Position numbers and translations under genes: made by a program. From NCBI GenBank assembly GCA_028875225.1, contig JAPPFB010000025.1, positions 28,345 to 92,344 of the forward strand: a stretch of DNA of 64,000 nt. The letters are read 5' to 3'. How positions within the stretch are numbered: the stretch's first letter is position 1; each line of letters begins with the position of its first letter. This DNA is from Chloroflexota bacterium. GTDB taxonomy: Bacteria > Chloroflexota > Dehalococcoidia > Bin125. Below, piece after piece: positions 11,835-21,577 of the stretch. Below the pieces are notes generated by a model, which saw only the letters and a program-made list of their open reading frames with translations, was not told the DNA's origin and made no database searches.

Positions 11835-12623
11835 TCAGTCTATCGCGCCGTTGAGGAGCGCGTCGACGTCGCCGATGACGGAAGCGGCGTCGGCCAGTTT
11901 CTCGTGGAATGTCAGGTCGTTGTGCAGCGGCGTGACGGTGACCGCGCCCTCGATAATGGCGGCGACATCGGTGTCGGGCGCGACATCCGCGTCTGGGCGC
12001 AGGACGAGCTGTCGGTGGGTTGTGCCTTGCTCGTCGATGCGGTCGACGACTCTCGATGGGGAGACGTTGGCGACGGGGGTGACGCGGACGCCATTGAACT
12101 CGGAGAGCGGCAGATTGGGCGCGTTGACGTTGAGGAACTGGATCTGCCCGCTCTCGAGCAGTCGGCGGGCGATGCGGGCGGCGACGATCGCGGCGTCGGG
12201 GAGATGGTCGTCGTCGAATGACCACAACGACGCGGCGACGCTGGGCAGGTTTCTCAGGTAGCCCTGCATCGCGGCCATGACGGTGCCGGAATGGAGGATG
12301 TCGCGGCCGACGTTGGGTCCGGGATTGACGCCGGAGACGATCATGTCGATGTGCCGCGGGGCGAGATGTCGGATGCCGTGAAGGACGGCGTCGGTTGGAG
12401 TGCCGTTGACCTGGAAGGCGTCGACACCGTTGAGCTGGGAATGGGCGCGCTCGGCCTCGAGGTCCTGCCGGATCGTGAAAGCGGCGGACATGCCGGACTG
12501 GTTGAATGCGGGCGCGACGACCAGGACGTCGGCGAAGTCGAGGACGGCCCCGGCGAGATGCCAGAGACCGGGGGCTTCGATGCCGTCGTCGTTGGTGGCG
12601 AGGACGAGGGGCCGTTCGGTCAT
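11835..12623 (-). CDS. surE: 5'/3'-nucleotidase SurE
   Basis: LVLATNDDGIEAPGLWHLAG, VVAPAFNQSGMSAAFT, VSGVNPGPNVGRDILHSGTVMAA. Confidence 0.95.
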   Translation of the reverse strand: MTERPLVLATNDDGIEAPGLWHLAGAVLDFADVLVVAPAFNQSGMSAAFTIRQDLEAERAHSQLNGVDAFQVNGTPTDAVLHGIRHLAPRHIDMIVSGVNPGPNVGRDILHSGTVMAAMQGYLRNLPSVAASLWSFDDDHLPDAAIVAARIARRLLESGQIQFLNVNAPNLPLSEFNGVRVTPVANVSPSRVVDRIDEQGTTHRQLVLRPDADVAPDTDVAAIIEGAVTVTPLHNDLTFHEKLADAASVIGDVDALLNGAID

Positions 12624-12635
12624 GGCGGGATCGTA

Positions 12636-13688
12636 TCAGCCGTCCGGACGGGCGGATGATTGCCAGTCGGCGGCTGATGGGATACCGGCCAGGGAGGTTG
12701 CCTCGCGGACGCTGCGCAGGGTGGCGGCGGCGACGGTTTCGGCGGCCATGGTTCCGGTGAGGGTGAGCATGGCGGGGATGCTGGTGACGTCGATCTCGCC
12801 AGTGGCGAGGGTGAAGATGGTGTCGCCGTCGCCGGGGGTGAAGACGGGGTCGATGGTGCGGGCGAGGCCGGCGGCGCCCATGATCGAGACACGTTTTGCG
12901 GTTCCTTTGTGCAGTCTGGCGTTGGTGGCGATGACGGCGAGCGTGGTGTTGGCGCCAGCCGAATCGCTGCTGAAGTTGGGGCGTGATTGCTGGAGCCGTT
13001 CGAATTCTGCGAGTGAACGGTTGAGCAGCGAATGGCTTGAGCGAGACATTGCGCCTGGCTGCTCGCCTCGTGATCCGGCGGCAAGTTGGCCGGTTGCGGG
13101 GTCGACGATGTCGCCGACGGAGTTGGTCGCGACCAGGGCGCCGACGATGAGGCCGGAGTCGTGGACCAGCGAGGCCGTACCGACGCCTCCCTTGAGCAGA
13201 GTATCCGGACGTCCGGACTTGGCGACGGTGCAGCCGGTGCCGACGCCGACGGAGCCTTGCTCGAGGGGTCCGGTGGACGCGGTGGAGGCGGCGACGTATC
13301 CGCTGTCTCCGTTGGGATGCACGGCGTTGCCGATCATGAGGTCGAAGACGACGGCGCCCATGGCCAGGGGTAGCGGATCCAGATCGGGCATGAGCGGCAG
13401 GCCGACTCCGGACTCCTTGAGGTAGCGGCGGACTCCTTCGGCGGCGTCGAGGCCGATGGTGCTGCCTCCGGTCAGGAGCACGGCGTGGATCTCCTGGATT
13501 GAGTTCTCGGCGACGGCGAGGTCGGTGTCGAGGGTGCCCGGGGCTCCGCCCGGTTGGAAGACGCCGGGCGTTGCGCCGGCGCGGGCGAGGACAACGGTGC
13601 AGCCGGTGGCGTTGTCGAGGTCGGTGTAATGGCCGGCCTCGATGCCGGGGACGTCGGTGATGGCGTCGTAGGGTCCGGGCTCAGTCAT
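12636..13688 (-). CDS. P1 (S58/DmpA-like) family peptidase
   Basis: DVPGIEAGHYTD, LLTGGSTIGLDAAEGVRRYL, NTTLAVIATNARL; start at MTEPGPYDAI. Confidence 0.88.
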   Translation of the reverse strand: MTEPGPYDAITDVPGIEAGHYTDLDNATGCTVVLARAGATPGVFQPGGAPGTLDTDLAVAENSIQEIHAVLLTGGSTIGLDAAEGVRRYLKESGVGLPLMPDLDPLPLAMGAVVFDLMIGNAVHPNGDSGYVAASTASTGPLEQGSVGVGTGCTVAKSGRPDTLLKGGVGTASLVHDSGLIVGALVATNSVGDIVDPATGQLAAGSRGEQPGAMSRSSHSLLNRSLAEFERLQQSRPNFSSDSAGANTTLAVIATNARLHKGTAKRVSIMGAAGLARTIDPVFTPGDGDTIFTLATGEIDVTSIPAMLTLTGTMAAETVAAATLRSVREATSLAGIPSAADWQSSARPDG

Positions 13689-14598
13689 CGACAACCAGTG
13701 GGGGTTTGGGCCGTTTGTCCCAGTGGAGCTGGAAGACATCGGGTCGGGCATAGTGTCCGGCGGAGTCGACCCAGCGCTTGGATTCGATGGTGTTCTCGAG
13801 GTCGATTTCGGCGTAGATGATCGTTTCCTGGTCGGTGACGGGCTCGACGAGATACTTGCCGCCGGGCGCGATGATCGCTGATCCGCCTGATGCGTGCCAG
13901 AAGGGTTCCTCGCCTAGCGGGGTGCCGGCGGGCAGCAGATCGGGCGACATCGTCTCGCGGGCGACGATGACGTAGCAGGCGTTCTCGTAGGCGAGATGGC
14001 GGGTGGCGGCGTCAATGACCGGGTGTAGTTGTTCCCAGCCGGGCCAGACCGAGGCGTGGACCTGGATGCCGAGGGTCGAGAGCGCGTAGCGTGCGGGCGC
14101 CATCTGGTGCTCGTAGCAGATCAGGCCGCCGAGGCGGCCGACTTCGGTGTCGTAGACATCGAGGTCGGAGCCGTCGCCGTAGCCCCAGATCAGCCGTTCA
14201 GTCAGGGTCGGCACGAGTTTGCGGTGCTTGCCGAGGAGCGAGCCGTCGGGGCCGATGTAGGCGAGCGTGTTGTAGATCGTGCCGGCGTGCGGTTCGCGCT
14301 CGTTGACTCCGATGACGACGTTCGCATTCGCCTCTGCGGCCGCCTGCGCAATGCGATCCCAATCAGGTCCGGGGATGGCGATGCTGTTCTCGAACGTGCG
14401 CTGGTAGAGAGCGGAGAAGGCCTGGCGATTGGTCGACTGCCCGTGGTAGTAGGGGTAGGACGGGATCCAGGTCTCGGGGAAGACGATCAGGCTGGCGCCC
14501 TCGCGAGCGGCTTCCTCAATGGCGGCGACGGCCCTGTCGATGCCATGTTCGAGCGTGAGTCCTGGTGCGCGTTGGACGGCGGCGGCGAGATAGGTCAT
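13681..14598 (-). CDS. Carbon-nitrogen hydrolase, nitrilase-like
   Basis: FPETWIPSYPYYHG, KHRKLVPTLTERLIWGYGDGSDL, GGLICYEHQMAPARYAL (catalytic Cys context CYEH). Confidence 0.9.
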   Translation of the reverse strand: MTYLAAAVQRAPGLTLEHGIDRAVAAIEEAAREGASLIVFPETWIPSYPYYHGQSTNRQAFSALYQRTFENSIAIPGPDWDRIAQAAAEANANVVIGVNEREPHAGTIYNTLAYIGPDGSLLGKHRKLVPTLTERLIWGYGDGSDLDVYDTEVGRLGGLICYEHQMAPARYALSTLGIQVHASVWPGWEQLHPVIDAATRHLAYENACYVIVARETMSPDLLPAGTPLGEEPFWHASGGSAIIAPGGKYLVEPVTDQETIIYAEIDLENTIESKRWVDSAGHYARPDVFQLHWDKRPKPPLVVDD

Positions 14599-14622
14599 GC
14601 GTAGCTCTGTTTCAACGACGTG

Positions 14623-15411
14623 TCAGCGGGGATCGAGCGACCAGAGGCCGTAGCCGCCGGTAACGGGGACGACGGTTCCGGTGATGTAGCTGGCGGCGTC
14701 AGAGAGGAGGAACGCGACAGCGCCCGCGACCTCATCGTCTGCGCCGAGACGGCGCATGGCGGTGTGCGATTCGACGCGCTCGCGGTACCAGGCGGGCATG
14801 GGCTCGGTCAGGGGCGTGTCAATGAACGCGGGGGCGACGCAGTTGGCGCGGATCGGAGCCGTGAGCGAATGCGACCATTCGGCGGCGAGGGTCTTGGTCA
14901 TCGCCTCGACCGCAGCGCGGGTCATCGAGTAGGCGGCCTGTCTCGGCAGGCCGAACTCGGCGCCGACGCTCGAAATCGTAACGATTGATCCTCCGCGCTC
15001 GGCGTCGATCAGCCGGGCGGCGAAGTTGCGCGTCAGGAAGAACGTGCCGCGCTGGTTAATGTTCTGGATGTGGTCGTAGTCCTCGGCCGTGATTCGCTCG
15101 CCACGCTGGAGGATCGGCGAGATGCCGGCCACGTTGACGAGGCCGGTCAGCGGACCGATCGTGTCTTCCACGTCGTCGAGCAGCGAGTCGTGGTCCTCGA
15201 TCGCGGCGACGTCGGCGCGGAAGGCCCAGGCCTGGCCACCGTCGTCGCGGATTGCCTGGGCGACCTCCTCGACCTGGGCCACGGTTCGGGAGGTGATTGC
15301 GACCCTGGCACCCATCTGCGCAATCAGTTCGGCGGCGGCGCGGCCGATTCCGCGTCCTGCGCCGGAGACGAGGACGACCTGACCATCGAGATTGAACGGG
15401 GACTGGGACAT
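14623..15411 (-). CDS. SDR family oxidoreductase (YxxxR variant)
   Basis: VVLVSGAGRGIGRAAAELIAQMGARV, VNVAGISP, ISSVGAEFG, AAYSMTRAAVEAM. Confidence 0.88.
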   Translation of the reverse strand: MSQSPFNLDGQVVLVSGAGRGIGRAAAELIAQMGARVAITSRTVAQVEEVAQAIRDDGGQAWAFRADVAAIEDHDSLLDDVEDTIGPLTGLVNVAGISPILQRGERITAEDYDHIQNINQRGTFFLTRNFAARLIDAERGGSIVTISSVGAEFGLPRQAAYSMTRAAVEAMTKTLAAEWSHSLTAPIRANCVAPAFIDTPLTEPMPAWYRERVESHTAMRRLGADDEVAGAVAFLLSDAASYITGTVVPVTGGYGLWSLDPR

Positions 15412-15421
15412 GTTCGCCGCC

Positions 15422-16330
15422 TTACCTCTGTCCTGACCTCTGACCTGGTTGGGGATCTTCAAGCGCGACGGTGTCGCGGACGTGAAGATACAACCAGATC
15501 AGGTCACGCGCGGCGGCAGTGATCTTGTCGATGGCGTCGATGAAGACTTCGAGTTGCGGCTCGTGGACAGCCAACGAGTGTGTGAGCAGGACCCGCCGGC
15601 GCTGATTGAGCACCACGAGCGCGACCTGGTCGGGGTTCATCGCACGCTCGGGCAACCAGTCCATTTTGTGAGTCAACGCGGTTGACTGCTTGAGTCCATC
15701 GGCCAGTTCGAGCAGGACGCCCTGGTCGACCTTCTGAACGCGCTCGATGCCATTGGAGATCGTCAAGACGGCCGCGGCAAACTGCCTCCATTCCTTTCGC
15801 GGAATATCCCCACGGGCAGCATCGACGTCGGCCAGGGTGGGTAGTTGCAGGTCGCGGAGGAGATCGTCGGCTGTGCGGCTGGCCGTCAGGATGCGGAAGG
15901 CGGCCACGGAAGGAGCGTTGAGTTCGAAGTTGGTGAACGTCGTCAGGAGCGGCTGCTCGTGTCGGCGGCGCAGGGCGACGTAGAGTGCCATGAGGTCCTG
16001 GGCGGCGTTGAGGTATTCCTCGACGATGCGCATGCCGATGACCTTGCGGTCGTCGGGATCGGCGAGGGCCTGGGCGCGGAACAGCGCTTCGGCGACCGTG
16101 CGGTGGGCCTTGGCTCCGAACTTGGCGTAGTTGTCGAGAAAGGCCATCTCGATCGCTTCAAGCGATCGATCCCAACAGGGCGCGCAGACCCTGGTGCGCG
16201 GATCGGACTGGGCCAGGTCGAACTCGTCGCCGCAGTCCTCGCAGTTGGCGATGGCGACGTCATGGGGTCGGTCGGAGTCGGCCTGGTAGGGCTGACGCGG
16301 ATACGGCTCAGAGGGTTGCTGCCGGCTCAT
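15422..16330 (-). CDS. Hypothetical protein with N-terminal zinc-ribbon-like motif
   Basis: NCEDCGDEFDLAQSDPRTRVCAPCWDR; remainder helical, family not recognised. Confidence 0.65.
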   Translation of the reverse strand: MSRQQPSEPYPRQPYQADSDRPHDVAIANCEDCGDEFDLAQSDPRTRVCAPCWDRSLEAIEMAFLDNYAKFGAKAHRTVAEALFRAQALADPDDRKVIGMRIVEEYLNAAQDLMALYVALRRRHEQPLLTTFTNFELNAPSVAAFRILTASRTADDLLRDLQLPTLADVDAARGDIPRKEWRQFAAAVLTISNGIERVQKVDQGVLLELADGLKQSTALTHKMDWLPERAMNPDQVALVVLNQRRRVLLTHSLAVHEPQLEVFIDAIDKITAAARDLIWLYLHVRDTVALEDPQPGQRSGQR

Positions 16331-16381
16331 CTCGGCTTGAGGGTATCGCGCCGCAACTTGCGTGTTGAGACGTCGTCCAGC

Positions 16382-16780
16382 TCAGAGTCGGGTCAAGAGC
16401 ACAACCAACATGGCGCTCATCAGGCCGATTGCCGCAGAACCGCCGAGCGCGAACATCCACTTCAAGAGTTTCATTTCGGCCTTGAGCACCGCTACTTCTT
16501 GATGGAGCTGCGTGATTAGCTCCGTGTTTCTTGCAATCTCCTGGCGCAACTCCTTCCGGATCTCGAACATCTCATTGCGAAGCTCGCTTCGCAGATCACG
16601 CAGGTCGGCTTTGCTGGCCAGCGTAAGCGAGAGCCGATCAACGATTCGTTCCAGAGCGCTCCGCGATGCTCGTGCTTGAGCCGGAGAGATGTCCTCGTCC
16701 AGCAGGTCTTGCTCGTAGTCTGCGTAGGCGGACTCGGGAACCGGTGATTCATCTTGGGTCTCTGCGACCATGCGCCTCAA
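16382..16780 (-). CDS. Coiled-coil protein with C-terminal TM helix (DUF1640-like)
   Basis: LASKADLRDLRSELRNEMFEIRKELRQEI...AEMKLLKWMFALGGSAAIGLMSAMLVVLL. Confidence 0.6.
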   Translation of the reverse strand: MRRMVAETQDESPVPESAYADYEQDLLDEDISPAQARASRSALERIVDRLSLTLASKADLRDLRSELRNEMFEIRKELRQEIARNTELITQLHQEVAVLKAEMKLLKWMFALGGSAAIGLMSAMLVVLLTRL

Positions 16781-16795
16781 CCTTCCGATACGAGT

Positions 16796-17659
16796 CTACC
16801 GTTTCGGGCGATTGGATGTCACCTTTCTCGTGCGTTGGCGGACCGGTTGGCACTTTGGGCAGAAGTGGGTGGCTCGTCCTCCAACGACGATGCGGCGGAT
16901 CGTCGCTCCGCAGTCGTCGCACGGTTCGCCGGTCCGGCGGAAAACGCGTACAAAGTACTGTTGCTCGCCTTCGGCGCCGTCGACGTCGGTGTAGTCGCGG
17001 AAGGATGCTCCGCCGTGGGCGACACCGTCCTGCAGTGTTCGTTGGATCGCGGCGTGAAGGGTGCGACGTTCGGAGGGCCGCAGTGAGCCGGCCGGGGCTT
17101 CGGGGTTGAGGCGGGAGAGGAAGAGCGCTTCGTCGGCGTAGATATTGCCGATGCCAGCGATGTTGCGCTGGTCGAGGAGTGCGGCTTTGATTGGTTGGTG
17201 GCGTCCCCGGAATGCGTGCCAAATGGCATCCAGCGTGAACTCATCGGATAGCGGCTCCGGACCCAATTTGGGCAGGGCCTCTTCCATGCGTTCGACGAGA
17301 TCGATGGTGCCGAACTTGCGCACGTCGACGAATCGCAATTGGTCGCCGTGGTCAAGGTCGAAGACCGCGCGTGTGAAGGGTTCGTCTTCGAATCCGCGCT
17401 GACGGAATCGCAATGAACCGGTCATGCGCAGGTGGACCACGACAACCTGGCCGTCATCGAGGTGGAGTCCGAGGTACTTTCCTCGCCGGTTGACCGTCGC
17501 GAAGGCCCGACCGGTCAGCAGCGCGTCGATTTCTGCAGCAGGGCGGCCTCGCAGCAGCCGTTCGGCGCCTGGCATGACGCGGAAGCCGAGAATGCGTCGT
17601 CCCCCGACCAACGGCTGCAACTGCCGACGGACGGTCTCGACCTCGGGCAGTTCCGGCAC
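16796..17659 (-). CDS. mutM: Formamidopyrimidine-DNA glycosylase
   Basis: MPELPEVETVRRQL; C-terminal zinc finger CDDCGATIRRIVVGGRATHFCPKCQ. Confidence 0.95.
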   Translation of the reverse strand: MPELPEVETVRRQLQPLVGGRRILGFRVMPGAERLLRGRPAAEIDALLTGRAFATVNRRGKYLGLHLDDGQVVVVHLRMTGSLRFRQRGFEDEPFTRAVFDLDHGDQLRFVDVRKFGTIDLVERMEEALPKLGPEPLSDEFTLDAIWHAFRGRHQPIKAALLDQRNIAGIGNIYADEALFLSRLNPEAPAGSLRPSERRTLHAAIQRTLQDGVAHGGASFRDYTDVDGAEGEQQYFVRVFRRTGEPCDDCGATIRRIVVGGRATHFCPKCQPVRQRTRKVTSNRPKR

Positions 17660-17668
17660 GAGTGAGGA

Positions 17669-18523
17669 TTATTCCCGGTGGGTGTAGGCGTCGGCAAGCA
17701 GTTGGCGGTCGAACCATTCGTTGCCCTTGCCTTCGGACACCCACTCGTAGAGCGCGGCCTTGAAGATTCCCTCCATCGCGGCGACCGAGGCCAGCGCGAT
17801 GCCGCCGAGGATGACGCCAACGATGATCGCCGCGACCGGGGCGATGAAGATCAGGACGACAACAGGGATTGCGACGATCAGGATGGCGAGCAGATAAATC
17901 AGGAAGAAGGAGAAACTTGCGGTCAGCTGCTCGCCCCAGGATCGCCGGAGCAAGCTGCCGGAGCGCCGAATTGCGCTGATCGGACCGACGCGTTCGACCG
18001 CGAGCACTGGGATCACGAAGAACGTGATGTAGGCCCAGGCGGTCTGCAACAAGGCCACGAGGATCATGGCGACGATTCGCATGACTCCCTGGCTGTTCTC
18101 GCGGGCCATGCTCTGCAGCGCCTGGAGAATGAGGCCCACTGTGCCGGTGATAATCGTCCAGCCGAGGATTGCGAGCCACATGCCGCGAACCGCGCGGATG
18201 CCGGACATCACGTTGGGGTCCCCGCCTTCGAGTCGCTCGCGGGCTGCCGCGACGAGTGCGGCGTTGAAGAAGATGACCATGTACAGACCGCCGAAGTAGG
18301 CGACCAGGGTGATGATCAGGTCGACGACATTGAACTCGGCGTCGGTTCCGCTTCCGAGACGGTCGAATGTGCCCGCGCCAGCGAAGACGCCGGCGGCGAT
18401 CACGCCGACGATGATCGCGCCGATCGTGCCCATGATCGGGAAGAAAATCAGTTCCCGATCCAGCTGGAGCACCTTCCACGAGAGTTTGGTGATCTGCCAG
18501 GTGTTGCCGATCGTGCGGAACAT
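17669..18523 (-). CDS. Multi-pass membrane protein (DUF6159-like)
   Basis: MFRTIGNTWQITKLSWKVLQLDRELIFFPIMG plus several hydrophobic segments; SD-like AAAGGA upstream. Confidence 0.7.
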   Translation of the reverse strand: MFRTIGNTWQITKLSWKVLQLDRELIFFPIMGTIGAIIVGVIAAGVFAGAGTFDRLGSGTDAEFNVVDLIITLVAYFGGLYMVIFFNAALVAAARERLEGGDPNVMSGIRAVRGMWLAILGWTIITGTVGLILQALQSMARENSQGVMRIVAMILVALLQTAWAYITFFVIPVLAVERVGPISAIRRSGSLLRRSWGEQLTASFSFFLIYLLAILIVAIPVVVLIFIAPVAAIIVGVILGGIALASVAAMEGIFKAALYEWVSEGKGNEWFDRQLLADAYTHRE

Positions 18524-18544
18524 GGACAGGTCCTTTCGTTCTCC

Positions 18545-18640
18545 CATTCAGCTCCCGCTTCACGCGGGAACCCGCCTGCTGCGACGCTCCCGTGTTGGGG
18601 AAGGAGCGGGTTCCCGCCTGAAGCGGGAATTGGGACTGTG
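18545..18640. repeat. Paired palindromes (tcccgcttcacgcgggaacccg / cgggttcccgcctgaagcggga)
   Basis: Two inverted, individually palindromic units; a related unit recurs at 50478-50500 and 51226-51252. Confidence 0.6.
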
Positions 18641-18647
18641 GCCCTCC

Positions 18648-21470
18648 TCAGTTGACTTCTAATGGCTCCAGGTCGCGCCAGTTGGAGGCGCTCTTGACTT
18701 CGATTTGCAGCGGGACGACGAGGTTGAGCGACGCGGGCATGAGCTCATTCAGTAGAGCCGCCAGTTGGTCGACTTCCTCGTCCGGGACTTCGAAGATCAA
18801 CTCATCATGGACCTGGAGCAACATCCGCGACTTCAACTCTTGCTTACGCAGGGCCGAGTCGATGTCGATCATGGCTCGCTTCATCACGTCCGCCGCGGTG
18901 CCCTGGACGGGCATATTGACGGCCATGCGCTCGGCGGCGTTACGGCGCTGGAAGTTGCGCGAGTTGATCTCGGGCAGGTAGCGCCGGCGGCCCATCAGGG
19001 TTTCGGCGTAGCCCTGCTCCTTGGTCGATTCCTTGGTCTCCTCGATCCATTGCGCCACGCGCTCGAAGCGGCCGAAGTAGGCGTCGATGAAGGCCTGCGC
19101 GTCGCGGCGCTCCATGCCGCTGCGTTGCGACAGGCCGTGCGCCGAGAGTCCGTAGATCACGCCGAAGTTCATCATCTTGGCGACGCGGCGCATTTCCGGC
19201 TGCACATCGTCGATCGAGACTCCATATGCGCCAGAGGCGGTGGCGGCGTGGATGTCCTCGCCGTTGCGGAAGGCGGTGATCAGCCCGTGGTCTTCGGAGA
19301 GGTGGGCCAGAACACGCAGTTCGATCTGTGAGTAGTCGGCCGAGACGAAGCTGACGTCAGCATCGGGTGCGAGTTCGTCCCACGGCTTCGCCACAAACGC
19401 CGCGCGAATCTGGCGGCCCTGCTCGGTGCGGACCGGGATGTTCTGCAGATTGGGGGATTCGGAGGAGAGCCGTCCCGTGGCGGCGACGGTCTGGTTGTAG
19501 TCGGTGTGGACGCGCCCGGTTGACTCGTGTACCTCGTTGGGCAGCGACTCCACGTAGGTGCTGCGCAGCTTGGTCAGCTCGCGCCACTGGAGGACGCGGT
19601 TGACGATCGGGTGCGCGTCAACGAGGCGTTCCATCTGCTGGGCGTCGGTGGAGAAACCCTGAGAGGTCTTGCGGGTCTTGGGCAGCTCGAGCTGGTCGAA
19701 GAGCACGCCGCTCAGCTGTTTGGGCGAGCCGATGTTGAACTCGTGACCGGCGTCCTCGTAGATCTGCGTGGTGACCGTCGCGATTTCGCCGTTGAGCTGC
19801 TCGTCGAGGTCGTCGAGGATGTCGGTGTCGAGGGTGACGCCGGCCAGTTCCATGTCGACGAGGATCGGGATCAGCGGCAATTCCAGTTCGCGGTAGAGTT
19901 TCTCGAGCGCGTCGTTCTTGGCCAACTCCGGGAGCAGGAGGTTGGCGAGCCGGAGGGTGATGTCGGCGTCGGCTGCGGCGTACTTTCCAGCTTCAGCGGA
20001 GGAGACGTCGACCATCGAGAGCTGGTTGCGGCCCTTGCCGATCAGGTCCTCGATCGGCGTCATCTGGATGCCAAGCTCGCTCAGCGCCAGCGACTTGAGA
20101 CCGATGTGCGACTTGTTGAGGACGAACGCGACGACCATCGTGTCGTCGTGCAGGCCGCGCAGGTTGATCCCGTGGCGGCGCAGCACTTTCATGTCGAACT
20201 TGGCGTTGTGCAGCAGCTTGGGGATGAGCGAGTTTTCCAGCACGGGGCGCAGGGCGGATTTGACCAACTCGTGATCGAGTTGCGGTTCGTCGCTGCGATG
20301 GCCGACCGGGATGTAGCAGCCCTGGCCTTCCTCGTCGGAGAGGGCGTAGCCGGCGATCTCGCAATCGATCGTGTCGGTGGAGGAGGTCTCGAGATCGACG
20401 GCGAGCAGCGGCGCGTTTGCCGCTCGCACGACCCATTCCTGCAGCTTGGCTTCGTCGGTGACGAGGTCGTAGTGCTCGACCGAGGGCTGCTGGATGACGG
20501 GTTCGTCTTCGTCGTCGAGGCCGGGGATCTGGTCCATCAAGGTGCGGAACTCGAGCTCCTGGAACTTGGCGACGACGGCGTCGCGGTCGAAGGCGGTGAC
20601 ATCGGCGGCTGCGATGTCCAGCGCGACCGGGGCGTTGTGTCGAATGGTGGCCAGGTCCTTGCTCATGAAGGCGTTGTCGCGGTCGTCGATCAGCTTCTTC
20701 TGCGTGCCGGCCGGTTTGACTTCATCGATGTGTTCGTAGATCTGCTCGACGGTGCCGTACTGGTTGAGCAGCTTGACCGCGCCGACTTTGCCGACGCCCT
20801 TGACGCCGGGGATGTTGTCGGACTTGTCGCCGACGAGGGCCTTGAAATCAATGATCTGGATCGGGTCGATGTCGTACCTCGCACGGACTGCGGCCGGTCC
20901 GTCGTAGGCGGTGTACTCGCTCTTGTAGGGGTTGTAGAGGTAGACGGAGATGTCGTCGGTGACGAGCTGCAGGATGTCGCTGTCCAGCGTACAGATCCAG
21001 GTGTCGAAACCCTCGGCGACAGCCTGGTCGGCGAGGGTGCCAAGGACGTCGTCGGCTTCGAATCCCGGCTCCTGGTAGATCGGAACGGAAAAGGCCTCGG
21101 CGATCTGGCGGCAGCGTTCGATCTGCGGCGGCAGGTCTTCGGGCATCGGTTCGCGATGGGCCTTGTAGTTGGGGTCGATGTCGCGGCGGAACACGGTGGC
21201 GTCGTCAACGTCGAAGGCGAAGGCCGCGTGCGTCGGCTCGAGCGTGCGGAAGATGTGCAGCAAGGTCGAGGTGAAGCCTCTCACCGCACCGGTCGGCTCG
21301 CCTGCGGTGGTGCGCAGATTGGCTCGCTGCATGGCGAAGTAGGCGCGGAAAATCAGGGCGTAGGCGTCGAAGATGACGATTCTTTTGCGCTCCGGCACGG
21401 CCTCGCCGTCGGCGTCGGAGAGCGCGGTCATCCGGGATTGTTGTTCGGATTCGGAGGTGGTGGTTGACAT
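18648..21470 (-). CDS. polA: DNA polymerase I
   Basis: VIFDAYALIFRAYFAM, DLETSSTD (DxE exonuclease motif), SADYSQIELRVLAHLS, RRVAKMMNFGVIYGLSAHGLS, QVHDELIFEVP. Confidence 0.96.
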   Translation of the reverse strand: MSTTTSESEQQSRMTALSDADGEAVPERKRIVIFDAYALIFRAYFAMQRANLRTTAGEPTGAVRGFTSTLLHIFRTLEPTHAAFAFDVDDATVFRRDIDPNYKAHREPMPEDLPPQIERCRQIAEAFSVPIYQEPGFEADDVLGTLADQAVAEGFDTWICTLDSDILQLVTDDISVYLYNPYKSEYTAYDGPAAVRARYDIDPIQIIDFKALVGDKSDNIPGVKGVGKVGAVKLLNQYGTVEQIYEHIDEVKPAGTQKKLIDDRDNAFMSKDLATIRHNAPVALDIAAADVTAFDRDAVVAKFQELEFRTLMDQIPGLDDEDEPVIQQPSVEHYDLVTDEAKLQEWVVRAANAPLLAVDLETSSTDTIDCEIAGYALSDEEGQGCYIPVGHRSDEPQLDHELVKSALRPVLENSLIPKLLHNAKFDMKVLRRHGINLRGLHDDTMVVAFVLNKSHIGLKSLALSELGIQMTPIEDLIGKGRNQLSMVDVSSAEAGKYAAADADITLRLANLLLPELAKNDALEKLYRELELPLIPILVDMELAGVTLDTDILDDLDEQLNGEIATVTTQIYEDAGHEFNIGSPKQLSGVLFDQLELPKTRKTSQGFSTDAQQMERLVDAHPIVNRVLQWRELTKLRSTYVESLPNEVHESTGRVHTDYNQTVAATGRLSSESPNLQNIPVRTEQGRQIRAAFVAKPWDELAPDADVSFVSADYSQIELRVLAHLSEDHGLITAFRNGEDIHAATASGAYGVSIDDVQPEMRRVAKMMNFGVIYGLSAHGLSQRSGMERRDAQAFIDAYFGRFERVAQWIEETKESTKEQGYAETLMGRRRYLPEINSRNFQRRNAAERMAVNMPVQGTAADVMKRAMIDIDSALRKQELKSRMLLQVHDELIFEVPDEEVDQLAALLNELMPASLNLVVPLQIEVKSASNWRDLEPLEVN

Positions 21471-21577
21471 GAATCGAGTATAGGTAGCGTCAGGTCGGGC
21501 CAGGCCCGATCATCGGTTGGGCTACGCTGAACAGGCTGAAGCCGCGCGGAGGTCCCGCGCATTTGGGAGTGCAACAG

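Noticed and set aside
19527-21467. 646-aa plus-strand ORF opposite polA
   Set aside because: High-GC antisense shadow ORF; the minus-strand frame is unmistakable PolA.
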